Assembly (NCBI RefSeq): GCF_029894425.1
Contig: NZ_JARXYJ010000001.1
Coordinates: 8,452,501-8,516,500, forward strand
Length of the DNA stretch: 64,000 bases
Direction: 5' to 3'
From: Streptomyces sp. SAI-127
Lineage (GTDB): Bacteria; Actinomycetota; Actinomycetes; Streptomycetales; Streptomycetaceae
The translations under genes and the position numbers were made by a program. The notes below the pieces were generated by a model that worked only from the letters and a program-made list of their open reading frames with translations, made no database searches and was not told where the DNA came from. Each line of letters starts with the position of its first letter. The stretch's first letter is position 1. Below, in pieces: positions 7,614 to 15,378 of this stretch.

Positions 7614-9992
7614 TCAGTGCATCTTGGTCAGGATGCTCCGCACTCGTCGGGCATCCCTCAGGCGTTGTTCGTACGTCGCTCCCAGGGCCAGGAGTAGGAG
7701 GCCGGCCAGGGCCGGGGGCACCCAGCGGGGGAGGGCGTCGGTCACCTGGACGATGTACGGGGCCAGTTCGTGCAGGGCGTCCAGGAGCAGTACCGCGCCG
7801 CCCAGCAGGAGCGGGGCCTGGAGGTGGTGGCGGGCGCCTGCCAGGGTGACCAGCAGGGCCGCCACACCGAGCAGCAGAGGGCGCGTCCAGTGCGGGTCGC
7901 CCCAGGCCGCGAAGAGGCTCGGTACGAGAGTGGCGGCCAGACCTGGGGCGTACGCCGTCCAGGACGAGGTCTGCGGGTCGCGGCGGTGGCGCAGGGCACC
8001 GACCAGCAGCGCGGGAATCGTGACCGGGAGGGTGTAGGCCTCCGGGGTGTCCACCTCCCAGGCCGCCAGACGGACCCAGGTGGCCGCGAGGAACAGGGCC
8101 GCGGCCGCGTAGCCGACGGGGCGGCGGTCGCTACGGATCGCCGTGCCCGCGGTGATCACTCCGCACAGGGCCAGGACCGTGGCGAGCAGGGGCAGGTCCG
8201 TCGCCGCCAGTGCGATGGCGAGGACTCCCGCCGTTGCTCCGGCCGCCTCGGCCGGCACGGTGGCCTTCGAGTCGCCGAGGCGCCCGGTGAGGAGGGCCGC
8301 GGCCGCGGGGACCACCAGGACCAGCAGGGCGGTGTGCGGCGGCGACCAGTCCGCGGCGGATCCGATCGCGACGGCCAGCGCGGCACCGTAGGCGAGAGCG
8401 GTGGGGGCGGTGAAGGGCGCCAGGCGCCATGAGGCCGCCGTGAACAGCGCGACCAGGCCACTGAGCACAGTGAGCGTCGCCGTCTGGGAGGCGAGGGCGA
8501 GGCAGGCGAGGCTCGCGGAAGTGCCCAGTGCCAGGACCAGGGCGGTGAGGCGCTGCCGTGGGAACACGGCTGCCGTGAGGATTCCGGCCGTCGTGGCGCC
8601 TTCGATCAACAGGCCCGCGACGTAGGGGAGTTCGAGCACGGCAGGGAGGGTGATCGCGGTGGCCCAGGCCAGGCCCAGCGCGCCTGCCGTCGCCTTTGGC
8701 CGCCAGGCCGTGTCCCGTACCGCCAGGGCCAGTACGGCCGCGACGGCCGCCAGGACGAGCGGTGCCGCCTCCGCGTGCGGCGGCCAGGTCACGTCGACGG
8801 TCACCGCGCTGCGAGCGTCCGACGGGGCACCGGTCCACGCCCGCGAGGTCCAGGCGAGCGGGCCCAGCACGACGACGCCGACGGCCGGCAGGGCCCACAG
8901 CAGGGACAGCGCCTGTACGGCTCCGGCGGCCCAGGCCAGACCCCGCCGTACCGCGTCCGGCAGCCGGTCGAGCCTGAGCGCCGCCAACAGGGCGATTCCG
9001 AAGGCCAGATGGGCCGGAACGGTCCACAGTTCGGGCAGCAGGGACCGTGCCGTGCCGCCGAGCGCGACCACCGCGAGGAGCCCGGAAACGGTGGCGAGCC
9101 CGAGGGCCTGCCCGTTCGCCCGCGCTGCCGTGCGACCGCCCTGCCACGCGGCGGCCAGCGCGATCGCGCTCGCGAGGAGAAGGAGCGCCGCCGCACGGGC
9201 GGCGGCGCTCGGGCCGGAGGCTGTCCAGGTCAGCAAGCCGGCCGCCAGTGCGCCCCAGGCGCCCACTCCGTACGCGCCGATCGCGGCGACCACGCGTACG
9301 GAACGGGGCGTCGTCCGGAGCGCCACAACCGCGTCGAAACCGGCCGTCACCAGGAGCGCGGCCGTGAGACCGTAGGAGCCTGCGTCGGCCGCGATCGCCC
9401 AGAAGAACAGCGGGAGTTGGGCCGCGACCAGGGCGGCCGGGCGGGGCAGGCGCAGGTCCGTGGCGCCCGGCAGGAGGCCGTACGCCGTCCAGAGCGCCGC
9501 GAGGAGGGCCGAGGCGACCGCCGTGTACGGCGCCCCGGAGGTCTCCGGGAAGACGGCCCCGTGCAGCGCGACCGCGTCCAGGACCGTCAGTGCCAGCCCC
9601 AGGCCCGCCACGGACTCGGCCGTCGAGCGCAGCCCGCGCTTCAGCAGCGGGAGCGGTGCGGCGAGCGCGGCCATCGTGACCGCCCCGAGGACCAGGGTCC
9701 GGCCGGTGATCCCCAGGTGACCCCAGCTGACCAGGGTGAACACCATCGCGGCGATCGTGAGCAGGACACCGCCGAGCAGCAGGAGCACGTTCTGCACGCT
9801 CGGTGCGCTCGCCTCGGGGCGAGGGGATGCGGCGGGCCTCGGCCCGGTCGGCTGCGGCGCCTGCCAGTTCGGCTGGAGCGCCGCGACCAGCCAGGCCCGG
9901 CGGGCCAGCAACTGGGCCCGGCGAGCGTCCAGTTGCCACAGCTCGGCGTCGAGGAGGCGGAGCTCCTCGGCCGGGGGCGGGATGTGCGTCAT
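7614..9992 (-). CDS. Large multi-span membrane protein, SCO7613 C-terminal-domain type
   Basis: About 792 aa. A short N-terminal helical segment rich in Leu/Arg/Glu (LRLLDAELWQLDARRAQLL) is followed by a near-continuous series of Ala/Leu/Val hydrophobic segments, probably more than 20 spans. It resembles Streptomyces proteins annotated with the SCO7613 C-terminal domain, of unknown function. I choose the ATG at 9992. An in-frame ATG at 10028 would add 12 residues, but it has no ribosome-binding site and sits on the end of a 16-bp palindrome that looks regulatory. No motif identifies a substrate or catalytic role. Confidence 0.75.
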   Translation of the reverse strand: MTHIPPPAEELRLLDAELWQLDARRAQLLARRAWLVAALQPNWQAPQPTGPRPAASPRPEASAPSVQNVLLLLGGVLLTIAAMVFTLVSWGHLGITGRTLVLGAVTMAALAAPLPLLKRGLRSTAESVAGLGLALTVLDAVALHGAVFPETSGAPYTAVASALLAALWTAYGLLPGATDLRLPRPAALVAAQLPLFFWAIAADAGSYGLTAALLVTAGFDAVVALRTTPRSVRVVAAIGAYGVGAWGALAAGLLTWTASGPSAAARAAALLLLASAIALAAAWQGGRTAARANGQALGLATVSGLLAVVALGGTARSLLPELWTVPAHLAFGIALLAALRLDRLPDAVRRGLAWAAGAVQALSLLWALPAVGVVVLGPLAWTSRAWTGAPSDARSAVTVDVTWPPHAEAAPLVLAAVAAVLALAVRDTAWRPKATAGALGLAWATAITLPAVLELPYVAGLLIEGATTAGILTAAVFPRQRLTALVLALGTSASLACLALASQTATLTVLSGLVALFTAASWRLAPFTAPTALAYGAALAVAIGSAADWSPPHTALLVLVVPAAAALLTGRLGDSKATVPAEAAGATAGVLAIALAATDLPLLATVLALCGVITAGTAIRSDRRPVGYAAAALFLAATWVRLAAWEVDTPEAYTLPVTIPALLVGALRHRRDPQTSSWTAYAPGLAATLVPSLFAAWGDPHWTRPLLLGVAALLVTLAGARHHLQAPLLLGGAVLLLDALHELAPYIVQVTDALPRWVPPALAGLLLLALGATYEQRLRDARRVRSILTKMH

Positions 9993-10027
9993 GCCCTGAA
10001 GTGTGGGCTGGGTCACGCGGCGCGACA

Positions 10028-10043
10028 TGAGTACGCGTACTCA
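10028..10043. promoter_or_regulatory. 16-bp perfect palindrome between divergent genes
   Basis: TGAGTACGCGTACTCA is a perfect dyad in the 84-bp gap between the divergent membrane-protein gene and the SRPBCC gene. This makes it a candidate operator. No regulator gene is adjacent. Confidence 0.5.
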
Positions 10044-10076
10044 AAACCTACTCGGATCCGATGCCAGACTCTCTCC

Positions 10077-10523
10077 ATGGACTGGACCCGATACCGCTTC
10101 CGCAGCCAGTGGTCCCTGCCCGCGAAGCCCGCCGTCGTCTACGACGTGCTGGAGCGTGCCGAGGAGTATCCGCGCTGGTGGCCCCAGGTGCGCGAGGTGC
10201 GACGGCTCGACGACACCAGCGGCGTGATCACGATCCGGGCCGTGCTGCCGTACGACCTGGTCTTCACCGCGCGCGAGGTGCGCCGCGATCCTGAGGCCGG
10301 GGTGCTGGAGATCGCGATGGACGGCGATCTCGACGGCTGGGCGCGCTGGACGATCACCGCGGACGGGGACGGCAGCCTCGCCCACTACGACCAGGTCACC
10401 GAGGTGAACAAACCGCTGCTCCGGCGCTTCGCCGTGCCCGGACGGCCGGTCTTCCTGGCCAACCACCGATTGATGATGCGCGCCGGACGGCGGGGGCTCG
10501 TCGCCTACCTGGAAGCGGTTTGA
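10077..10523 (+). CDS. SRPBCC (START/polyketide-cyclase-like) family protein
   Basis: A 148-aa cytoplasmic protein with the opening strand and helix of the SRPBCC helix-grip fold (FRSQWSLPAKPAVVYDVLE), the family's WWPQV block and a long C-terminal helix. The fold binds hydrophobic ligands, but the ligand cannot be told from sequence. The ATG start is the first in a frame that otherwise shadows the opposite gene. Its stop lies 39 bp before the second tRNA-Val, and the tRNA promoter overlaps the end of the gene. Confidence 0.82.
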   Translation: MDWTRYRFRSQWSLPAKPAVVYDVLERAEEYPRWWPQVREVRRLDDTSGVITIRAVLPYDLVFTAREVRRDPEAGVLEIAMDGDLDGWARWTITADGDGSLAHYDQVTEVNKPLLRRFAVPGRPVFLANHRLMMRAGRRGLVAYLEAV

Positions 10524-10549
10524 AGGAAACCCGCGGGGACCTGTATTGT
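10520..10549 (+). promoter_or_regulatory. Promoter of the second tRNA-Val
   Basis: TTGAAG (10520-10525) and TATTGT (10544-10549) are separated by 18 bp, placing transcription start about 7 bases before the mature tRNA. The -35 box overlaps the stop codon of the preceding gene. Confidence 0.65.
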
Positions 10550-10562
10550 TCAGTGCGTTCCC

Positions 10563-10634
10563 GGGCGATTAGCTCAGTGGGAGAGCGCTTCGTTCACACC
10601 GAAGAGGTCACTGGTTCGAACCCAGTATCGCCCA
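10563..10634 (+). tRNA. tRNA-Val (CAC anticodon), copy 2
   Basis: Identical over all 72 bases to the copy at 531-602, with the same six bases following (CCCGGA). Anticodon CAC, perfect acceptor, anticodon and T stems. An open reading frame runs through it in one frame but is only the tRNA read as protein. Confidence 0.98.
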
Positions 10635-10644
10635 CCCGGAAAAG

Positions 10645-10673
10645 ACCGGTCTGCATTCGCAGGCCGGTTTTTT
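10645..10673 (+). terminator. Rho-independent terminator after tRNA-Val copy 2
   Basis: ACCGGTCTGC (10645-10654) pairs with GCAGGCCGGT (10659-10668) with one wobble and an ATTC loop. A run of T to 10673 follows. This is a textbook intrinsic terminator, unlike the T-less hairpin after copy 1. Confidence 0.9.
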
Positions 10674-10693
10674 GTGTCCAGTTGGGGGGCGGC

Positions 10694-12499
10694 ATGAGTG
10701 GTGGGACAGTTAGACGGAGACCGCGGAAGGCGGTCTCGATACGACGGCGCAGGGTGCGGTCTCTGGTCGTCATGCTTGTCGTCCTGGCGGTGTTCGGTGG
10801 GGTCGCCGCTCTGGCGCAGACCCTCGCGAACAGGGAGCGGGTCAACTCCATGTGGGTCGGCGCCGAGATACGTGCCGACGGCAGTGCCCGGATCACCGAG
10901 GTCATCGACTACGACTTCGGGCACTCGGGGGACTCGCACGGCATCTACCGGGACGTGCCGGGTTCACCCTTCGAGGGGGACGACGTGAGCGTCAGCCTGG
11001 ACGGTCACAAGGTCCCCTGGGAGGACACGTACGGCGACTACTACCGGGACGTGACGGGCGAGGAGCAACTCGCCGACCGGCTCAAGGTGGGCGACCCCGA
11101 CCGCCTGGTCAGCGGCGTGCACCGCTACCGCATCCAGTACACGCTCCCCGAGGTGGTCAAGGGCGGCAGACTCGCGTGGGACGCGGTCGGCACGGGCTGG
11201 AAGGTCGACCGATCCCGGGTGGAGATCCACGTCGTGGACGCCCACGGGTTCAGCGGTCTGCGCTGCCGGCACGGCAGTTGGGACAAGGGCAGGCCCTGCA
11301 CGGCACTGCAGAGTGAACCGGGGCACCTCGTCGTCCGGCTCGACGAACTCAAGGGCAGCGAGGGCCTCACCCTGTACGCCACCCCCGCGAAGACCAGGCT
11401 CACCGGTGCGGCTGCCCTGCCCGCGGCGCCTTCCGGCAAGGCCGTGGGCACGACCCTTCCGCATCCGATGCGCAACGGAGGTCTCTTCCTCGCCGTCGCG
11501 CTGGCCTGCGCCGCGCTGACCATCTGTGCGCTGCGGATCGTGGGGCGCGACCGTCTGGCGGAGGACGGCGGGCGAGTACGCCGGGTCGAGGTCGAACGGC
11601 TCGCCCGCACTGTCATCCCGTCCGCCACACCACCCGAGGAGCTGACTCCGGCGCAGGGCGGGCTCCTGCTCACCGAGAGCGTCGACAAACGGCACAAGGT
11701 GGCCTGGCTGCTCACCGCCGCGGCTGACGGGCACCTCACCATCCAGGGGGACGAGAAGCACCCGGTCCTGCGGCGGCGCGACTCCGGGGAGCGGATGGAC
11801 CGGGAGGTGAAGGACGTCCTGAGCAAGATGTTCTCCGGCCGCAGCAGTCTGGCCCTCGGATCTCGCGACCACTGGTTCAGACAGGGCTGGGACGACCTCT
11901 CGGGAAAGCTGGAGAACTGGCGCACAGCGAGTGGCCTGTGGGACATGGCGGCCAAGAAGCGCGTCCTCGGATGGGGCGCGCTCGATGTGGTGGCGCTGCT
12001 CCTGGGCTTCGCCCTCGTGATCACCGGCGGCATCCTGAACGGCCGTCGGATCGCGGCCGGAACGCCCGTCCTGCTGGCGGGTGCCGTCGTCGCCGGCCTC
12101 GGCATCGCCGTCGCGGCACGCTCCTGGGAGCTGGACCGGCGCACCCCCCGCGGCACCGCCCTCTGGCTCCAGGTCGAGGCGTTCCGGCGCTACTTGGCCG
12201 ACCCGAGCAGCTGCCCCGGCGAACTGCCCGTCGGAGAGCGGGCGGATCGCTACGCGGCCTGGGCGGTGGCGCTGGGCGTCGAGTCCGCCTGGGAACAGGC
12301 CGTCGACGCTGCCACGTCGAGACCGACCGCGGGGCGGCGCTTCTCGCTCGACCTCACCGACGTCCTGCTCGTCGCCGTCGTCCTGTCCGCGGCCAGCCCG
12401 CCCTCCAGCTCCGGTGGATCCAGCGGCTCGAGCGGCGGGGGTTCCTCCTCCGGAGACGTCGGCGGTGGCGCCGGCGGCGGAGGTGGCGGCTCCTGGTGA
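10694..12499 (+). CDS. DUF2207 membrane protein with Gly/Ser-rich C-terminus
   Basis: A 601-aa protein. A basic N-terminus and signal-anchor span (about residues 23-43) are followed by an extracytoplasmic DUF2207-like domain (GSARITEVIDYDF...HGIYRDVP). A span near 255-275, a cytoplasmic helical part with further spans around 430-480, and a C-terminal tail of Gly/Ser runs ending GGGGGGSW complete it. DUF2207 proteins with glycine-rich tails occur widely in bacteria; their function is unknown. The ATG start has GGGGGGCGGC upstream; the open frame upstream of it is tRNA read-through. It is a single gene with no operon partner. Confidence 0.8.
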   Translation: MSGGTVRRRPRKAVSIRRRRVRSLVVMLVVLAVFGGVAALAQTLANRERVNSMWVGAEIRADGSARITEVIDYDFGHSGDSHGIYRDVPGSPFEGDDVSVSLDGHKVPWEDTYGDYYRDVTGEEQLADRLKVGDPDRLVSGVHRYRIQYTLPEVVKGGRLAWDAVGTGWKVDRSRVEIHVVDAHGFSGLRCRHGSWDKGRPCTALQSEPGHLVVRLDELKGSEGLTLYATPAKTRLTGAAALPAAPSGKAVGTTLPHPMRNGGLFLAVALACAALTICALRIVGRDRLAEDGGRVRRVEVERLARTVIPSATPPEELTPAQGGLLLTESVDKRHKVAWLLTAAADGHLTIQGDEKHPVLRRRDSGERMDREVKDVLSKMFSGRSSLALGSRDHWFRQGWDDLSGKLENWRTASGLWDMAAKKRVLGWGALDVVALLLGFALVITGGILNGRRIAAGTPVLLAGAVVAGLGIAVAARSWELDRRTPRGTALWLQVEAFRRYLADPSSCPGELPVGERADRYAAWAVALGVESAWEQAVDAATSRPTAGRRFSLDLTDVLLVAVVLSAASPPSSSGGSSGSSGGGSSSGDVGGGAGGGGGGSW

Positions 12500-12581
12500 G
12501 TGCCTGGGTGCCCGGAGCGGGGCCCTGCCATGTCACGCAGGGTCCCGTGCCACGCCCCGCCTTGTTCCGCCGCCGGTTCCG

Positions 12582-13307
12582 TCACGCCGCCGCCGGCAGA
12601 TCCGGGCGCAGCGGCCACGCCGGATCCACCGACTCCTCCGACCCGCTGCGCGCGAACCACGCCTGCAGGCCCCGCGCCTGGGCCGCGTGCCACACCGCCT
12701 GCAGGTTGTGCAGCTCCGGTGGTGCCAGCCGCTCCAGCCGGGCGGCGAAGCGGCGCCCCAGCGCCCGTACGACATCCAGCGAGGCCTGCGCGTCGGCCGC
12801 CGCGTCGTGCGCGCCCGCCAGTTCGACGCCGTAGTGCTCACACAGGTCCGTGAGGGTGCGGCGGCCCTTGCGGTAGCGGTCCAGATGCTTGTCGAGAACC
12901 CGCGGATCCAGCACCAGCAGCGGTGCGGAATCGAGCCAGCGGTCCAGGGACGAGGCGCGGTGGCGGCGCAACTCCCGGTCCAGCAGCGTCAGATCGAACG
13001 GAGCGTTCATCACCACCAGCGGACGGCCCGCCGCCGCCTGCTCGGCCAGCGTCTCGGCTATCTCGAACATCACCGGCGCCGGCCAACGGCCGTTGAGCTG
13101 GAGATGTTCGTCCGTCAGCCCGTGCACCGCCGTCGCCCCGGCGGGCACCGGCACACCCGGATTGACCAGCCACCGGCTCACCCGCGGCCGGGTGCCCGCC
13201 GCGTCCTGGACGACGACGGCGGCCGACACGATCCGGTCGGTCTCGACGTCCACGCCGGTGGTCTCGGTGTCGAAAGCGGCCAGGGGCCCTTCGTACCAGC
13301 ACGTCAT
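12582..13307 (-). CDS. DnaQ-like 3'-5' exonuclease (DEDDh)
   Basis: A 241-aa single-domain exonuclease. Exo I is FDTETTG (D13 and E15), the VHGLTDEH block follows, Exo II sits in NAPFDLTLLDREL, and Exo III carries the His-Asp pair in GAHDAAADA. These are the four acidic metal ligands and general-base histidine of DEDDh enzymes. Length and layout fit the stand-alone exonucleases of actinomycetes rather than the Pol III epsilon subunit. It likely trims DNA or RNA 3' ends; the substrate is not predictable. It lies divergently from the DUF4365 gene pair with about 190 bp between. Confidence 0.88.
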   Translation of the reverse strand: MTCWYEGPLAAFDTETTGVDVETDRIVSAAVVVQDAAGTRPRVSRWLVNPGVPVPAGATAVHGLTDEHLQLNGRWPAPVMFEIAETLAEQAAAGRPLVVMNAPFDLTLLDRELRRHRASSLDRWLDSAPLLVLDPRVLDKHLDRYRKGRRTLTDLCEHYGVELAGAHDAAADAQASLDVVRALGRRFAARLERLAPPELHNLQAVWHAAQARGLQAWFARSGSEESVDPAWPLRPDLPAAA

Positions 13308-13498
13308 AGCTTCACAACCCCTCGTTCACCCACGGCAGCTGACGCCCCGTCTTCTGCCCGTTTGGTGATACCCGGGCTGTTTGCGCCGTACGCCGGAAGG
13401 ACACAACAGGAGTACGGGTCTTTGCAGTTCAGCGGCTCGGCGCGGGATTCATGTGGCCCATGTGTGGGCATGTCACTTGGCTTGGAAGGCTGTTGGTC

Positions 13499-14065
13499 AT
13501 GGCGATAGCGCAGCCCGAGCGGGGCGGGCTGCTGCCCGAACGCACGGGCCCTCTTCGCGGCACGCTCGCCACCACCGCCTGCATGGAGACACTGCAGGTG
13601 GGCTATCTGCACGCCGTCGCGGCGGCGGCCGGCTGCTCGTTGTCGCAACCCTTCCCGGACAACGGCATCGACTGGCACGTCAGCCACGGCTCGCCCGGAC
13701 ACACCGTCGACGACGAGGTCACCATCAAGGTGCAGCTCAAGTGCACCTACCAGGTCGCGCCCAACCCACCGGGCCGCTTCTTCTCCTTCACACTCGACAA
13801 CGACCATCTGCGCAAACTCGCCCGCACGCCGGTGTCGGTCCACAAGATCCTGGTGGTCATGCTCGTGCCGCGCACCCAGGACGACTGGCTGCGCGCCGGC
13901 CACGACCGCCTGGACCTCAGACACTGCTGCTACTGGGTCAACCTGGCCGGCCACGCGATCACCGGCCGGACCCGGACCACCGTGCGGATCCCCACCAACC
14001 GCATCTTCGACGACCGGGCGCTGTGCGAGATCATGACGCGGGTCGGGACGGGAGGCAGACCATGA
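13499..14065 (+). CDS. DUF4365 nuclease-like protein
   Basis: A 188-aa protein. A GID motif (residues 56-58, in FPDNGIDWHV) is followed by VQLK (78-81). This spacing resembles the D...(E/Q)xK metal site of the PD-(D/E)xK nuclease fold, to which DUF4365 proteins are related. Several cysteines (C28, C46, C82 and a CC pair near 163) could matter structurally. The ATG at 13499 is chosen for the GGAAGG ribosome-binding site 9 bases upstream; an in-frame ATG at 13451 would add 16 residues. Its stop overlaps the start of the next gene (ATGA), so the two products are probably made together. The nuclease role is inferred. Confidence 0.72.
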   Translation: MAIAQPERGGLLPERTGPLRGTLATTACMETLQVGYLHAVAAAAGCSLSQPFPDNGIDWHVSHGSPGHTVDDEVTIKVQLKCTYQVAPNPPGRFFSFTLDNDHLRKLARTPVSVHKILVVMLVPRTQDDWLRAGHDRLDLRHCCYWVNLAGHAITGRTRTTVRIPTNRIFDDRALCEIMTRVGTGGRP

Positions 14066-15276
14066 CCCACCGCCCGCTGGAGGAACCACTGCGTGCGGTA
14101 CGGCCCCACCCGGAGGCCCACTGGGACCGTTCGCCGACCCCCGAGGAAGTCGACCCGGCCGTCCTGAGCGCCCTGCTGCACCGGCACGGCTGGCAGCGGC
14201 GCGGCGGCGCCCCCGGCCGCTACGGCCGCTGGACACCACCAGGGCCGGGTGCGAGCGGGACCAGCCTGCTCGTGCCCGAGAGCCGCGCCTTCCCCGACAG
14301 CGAGGACCTCCTCGGCGAGGCCCTCGTCGCCCTCTCCCGCAGCGGCACGCCCTCCGCGCGCGAGGTGCTCGTCGGCCTCGCCGTGCCCAGCGACGAGATC
14401 CGCTGGTGGCGGGACGTCCCGACCGGCCCCGCCGACGCCACGTCCTGGACCGTCGAGGAGCAACTGCGCGCCGCCGCCCGCCAGACCCTGCTGGCCGGAG
14501 CGCTCGCCACACGCGCGCGTGCCGGCTACTACGGCGCCCGTTACCGCCGTACGGCAGCCGCGTCCTTGGAGAACGTCCTGGTCGGCTCGGCTGCCGGTGG
14601 CCGCCGACTCACCGCCTTCGTGCCCGTCGGCACCACCCGCCCCCTCGCCGTCCGCCTCCACCAGGCCCTCTACGCCACCCGCGAGGCCATCGACTACCAG
14701 CGGGCCGCCGGTGGCATGGACGCCTTCGACAGCGCCGTCGAGGCAGGCGTCAGCCGTGAGCTCACCGAGGCCCTGATCGCCCTGGTACGCGGCACGGAGG
14801 GCGCGCGGATCGCCGTCGAGTGGGCGCCCGCGGCCGGCGTCCCCGAAGGATGCGCGGCGTCCGGTGAGGCCGTGGAGTTCTCGCCCGGCGATCTGCCCGT
14901 GCTGCGCGAGGCCGGGGCCCGCTTCCTGCGCGAGGAGCCCTCCGTCCCGGTGCGGATCACCGGCACGGTGGTGCGGATGCAGAGGTCGGGGCCGCGCGGG
15001 GACGGGTCGGTACGGCTGCGGGTGATCGCCGGCGCCGAGATCCCGCACCTCAGGCTGACCCTGGACGAGGAGGCGTACCGGATCGCCGGGCACGCCCACC
15101 TCGTCGGGCTGCCGGTCAGGGTGCACGGCAGACTGGAGAGCCGCGGTGGCTTCCGCAGGCTCACCGGGGCCACCGGGGTCGTGCCCGTGCAGGTGGACGA
15201 GGCCGAGCGGGACCGGCTGATGAAGTCCCTCCAGGAGAATCTCGACTTCTTCGAGGAGGCCTGCGGAGGGGACTGA
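14062..15276 (+). CDS. Uncharacterised partner of the DUF4365 protein, possible C-terminal OB-like domain
   Basis: A 404-aa protein I do not recognise as a named family. Four parts can be seen. The N-terminal acidic/proline-rich region (1-60) is followed by an Arg/Ala-rich helical region with a GYYGARYRRTAAASLENVL block (near 155-175) and a central beta-rich region. The last hundred residues alternate short beta-type strands (VPVRITGTVVRMQRSG, VRLRVIAG, VRVHGRLESRGGFRRLTG) in a way that suggests an OB-fold, a nucleic-acid-binding module. There is no signal peptide or membrane span. It starts at the ATG overlapping the upstream stop, so it is translationally coupled to the nuclease-like gene. 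The next gene, thrS, has its own leader. Confidence 0.7.
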   Translation: MTHRPLEEPLRAVRPHPEAHWDRSPTPEEVDPAVLSALLHRHGWQRRGGAPGRYGRWTPPGPGASGTSLLVPESRAFPDSEDLLGEALVALSRSGTPSAREVLVGLAVPSDEIRWWRDVPTGPADATSWTVEEQLRAAARQTLLAGALATRARAGYYGARYRRTAAASLENVLVGSAAGGRRLTAFVPVGTTRPLAVRLHQALYATREAIDYQRAAGGMDAFDSAVEAGVSRELTEALIALVRGTEGARIAVEWAPAAGVPEGCAASGEAVEFSPGDLPVLREAGARFLREEPSVPVRITGTVVRMQRSGPRGDGSVRLRVIAGAEIPHLRLTLDEEAYRIAGHAHLVGLPVRVHGRLESRGGFRRLTGATGVVPVQVDEAERDRLMKSLQENLDFFEEACGGD

Positions 15277-15378
15277 GACCGGGACTGATTTCGCGGAGGT
15301 GGGGGCGGGGTCGGTACGATCCCCTATTGCGCGCGCTCCCGGTATGGCGCCGCACCCACCTTCAGTCAGGAGAGACCG

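Noticed and set aside
10520-10693. In-frame 5' extension of the DUF2207 gene through the tRNA-Val
   Set aside because: The residues come from reading the tRNA and its terminator as protein; the true start at 10694 follows the terminator.
13381-14061. Upstream extension of the 404-aa partner gene to 13381
   Set aside because: That part is a frame shadow of the DUF4365 gene; the ATGA overlap at 14062 is the natural start.
15277-15378. Possible T-box riboswitch before thrS
   Set aside because: The leader is only about 100 bases or less, with no T-box sequence or specifier-loop hairpin visible.
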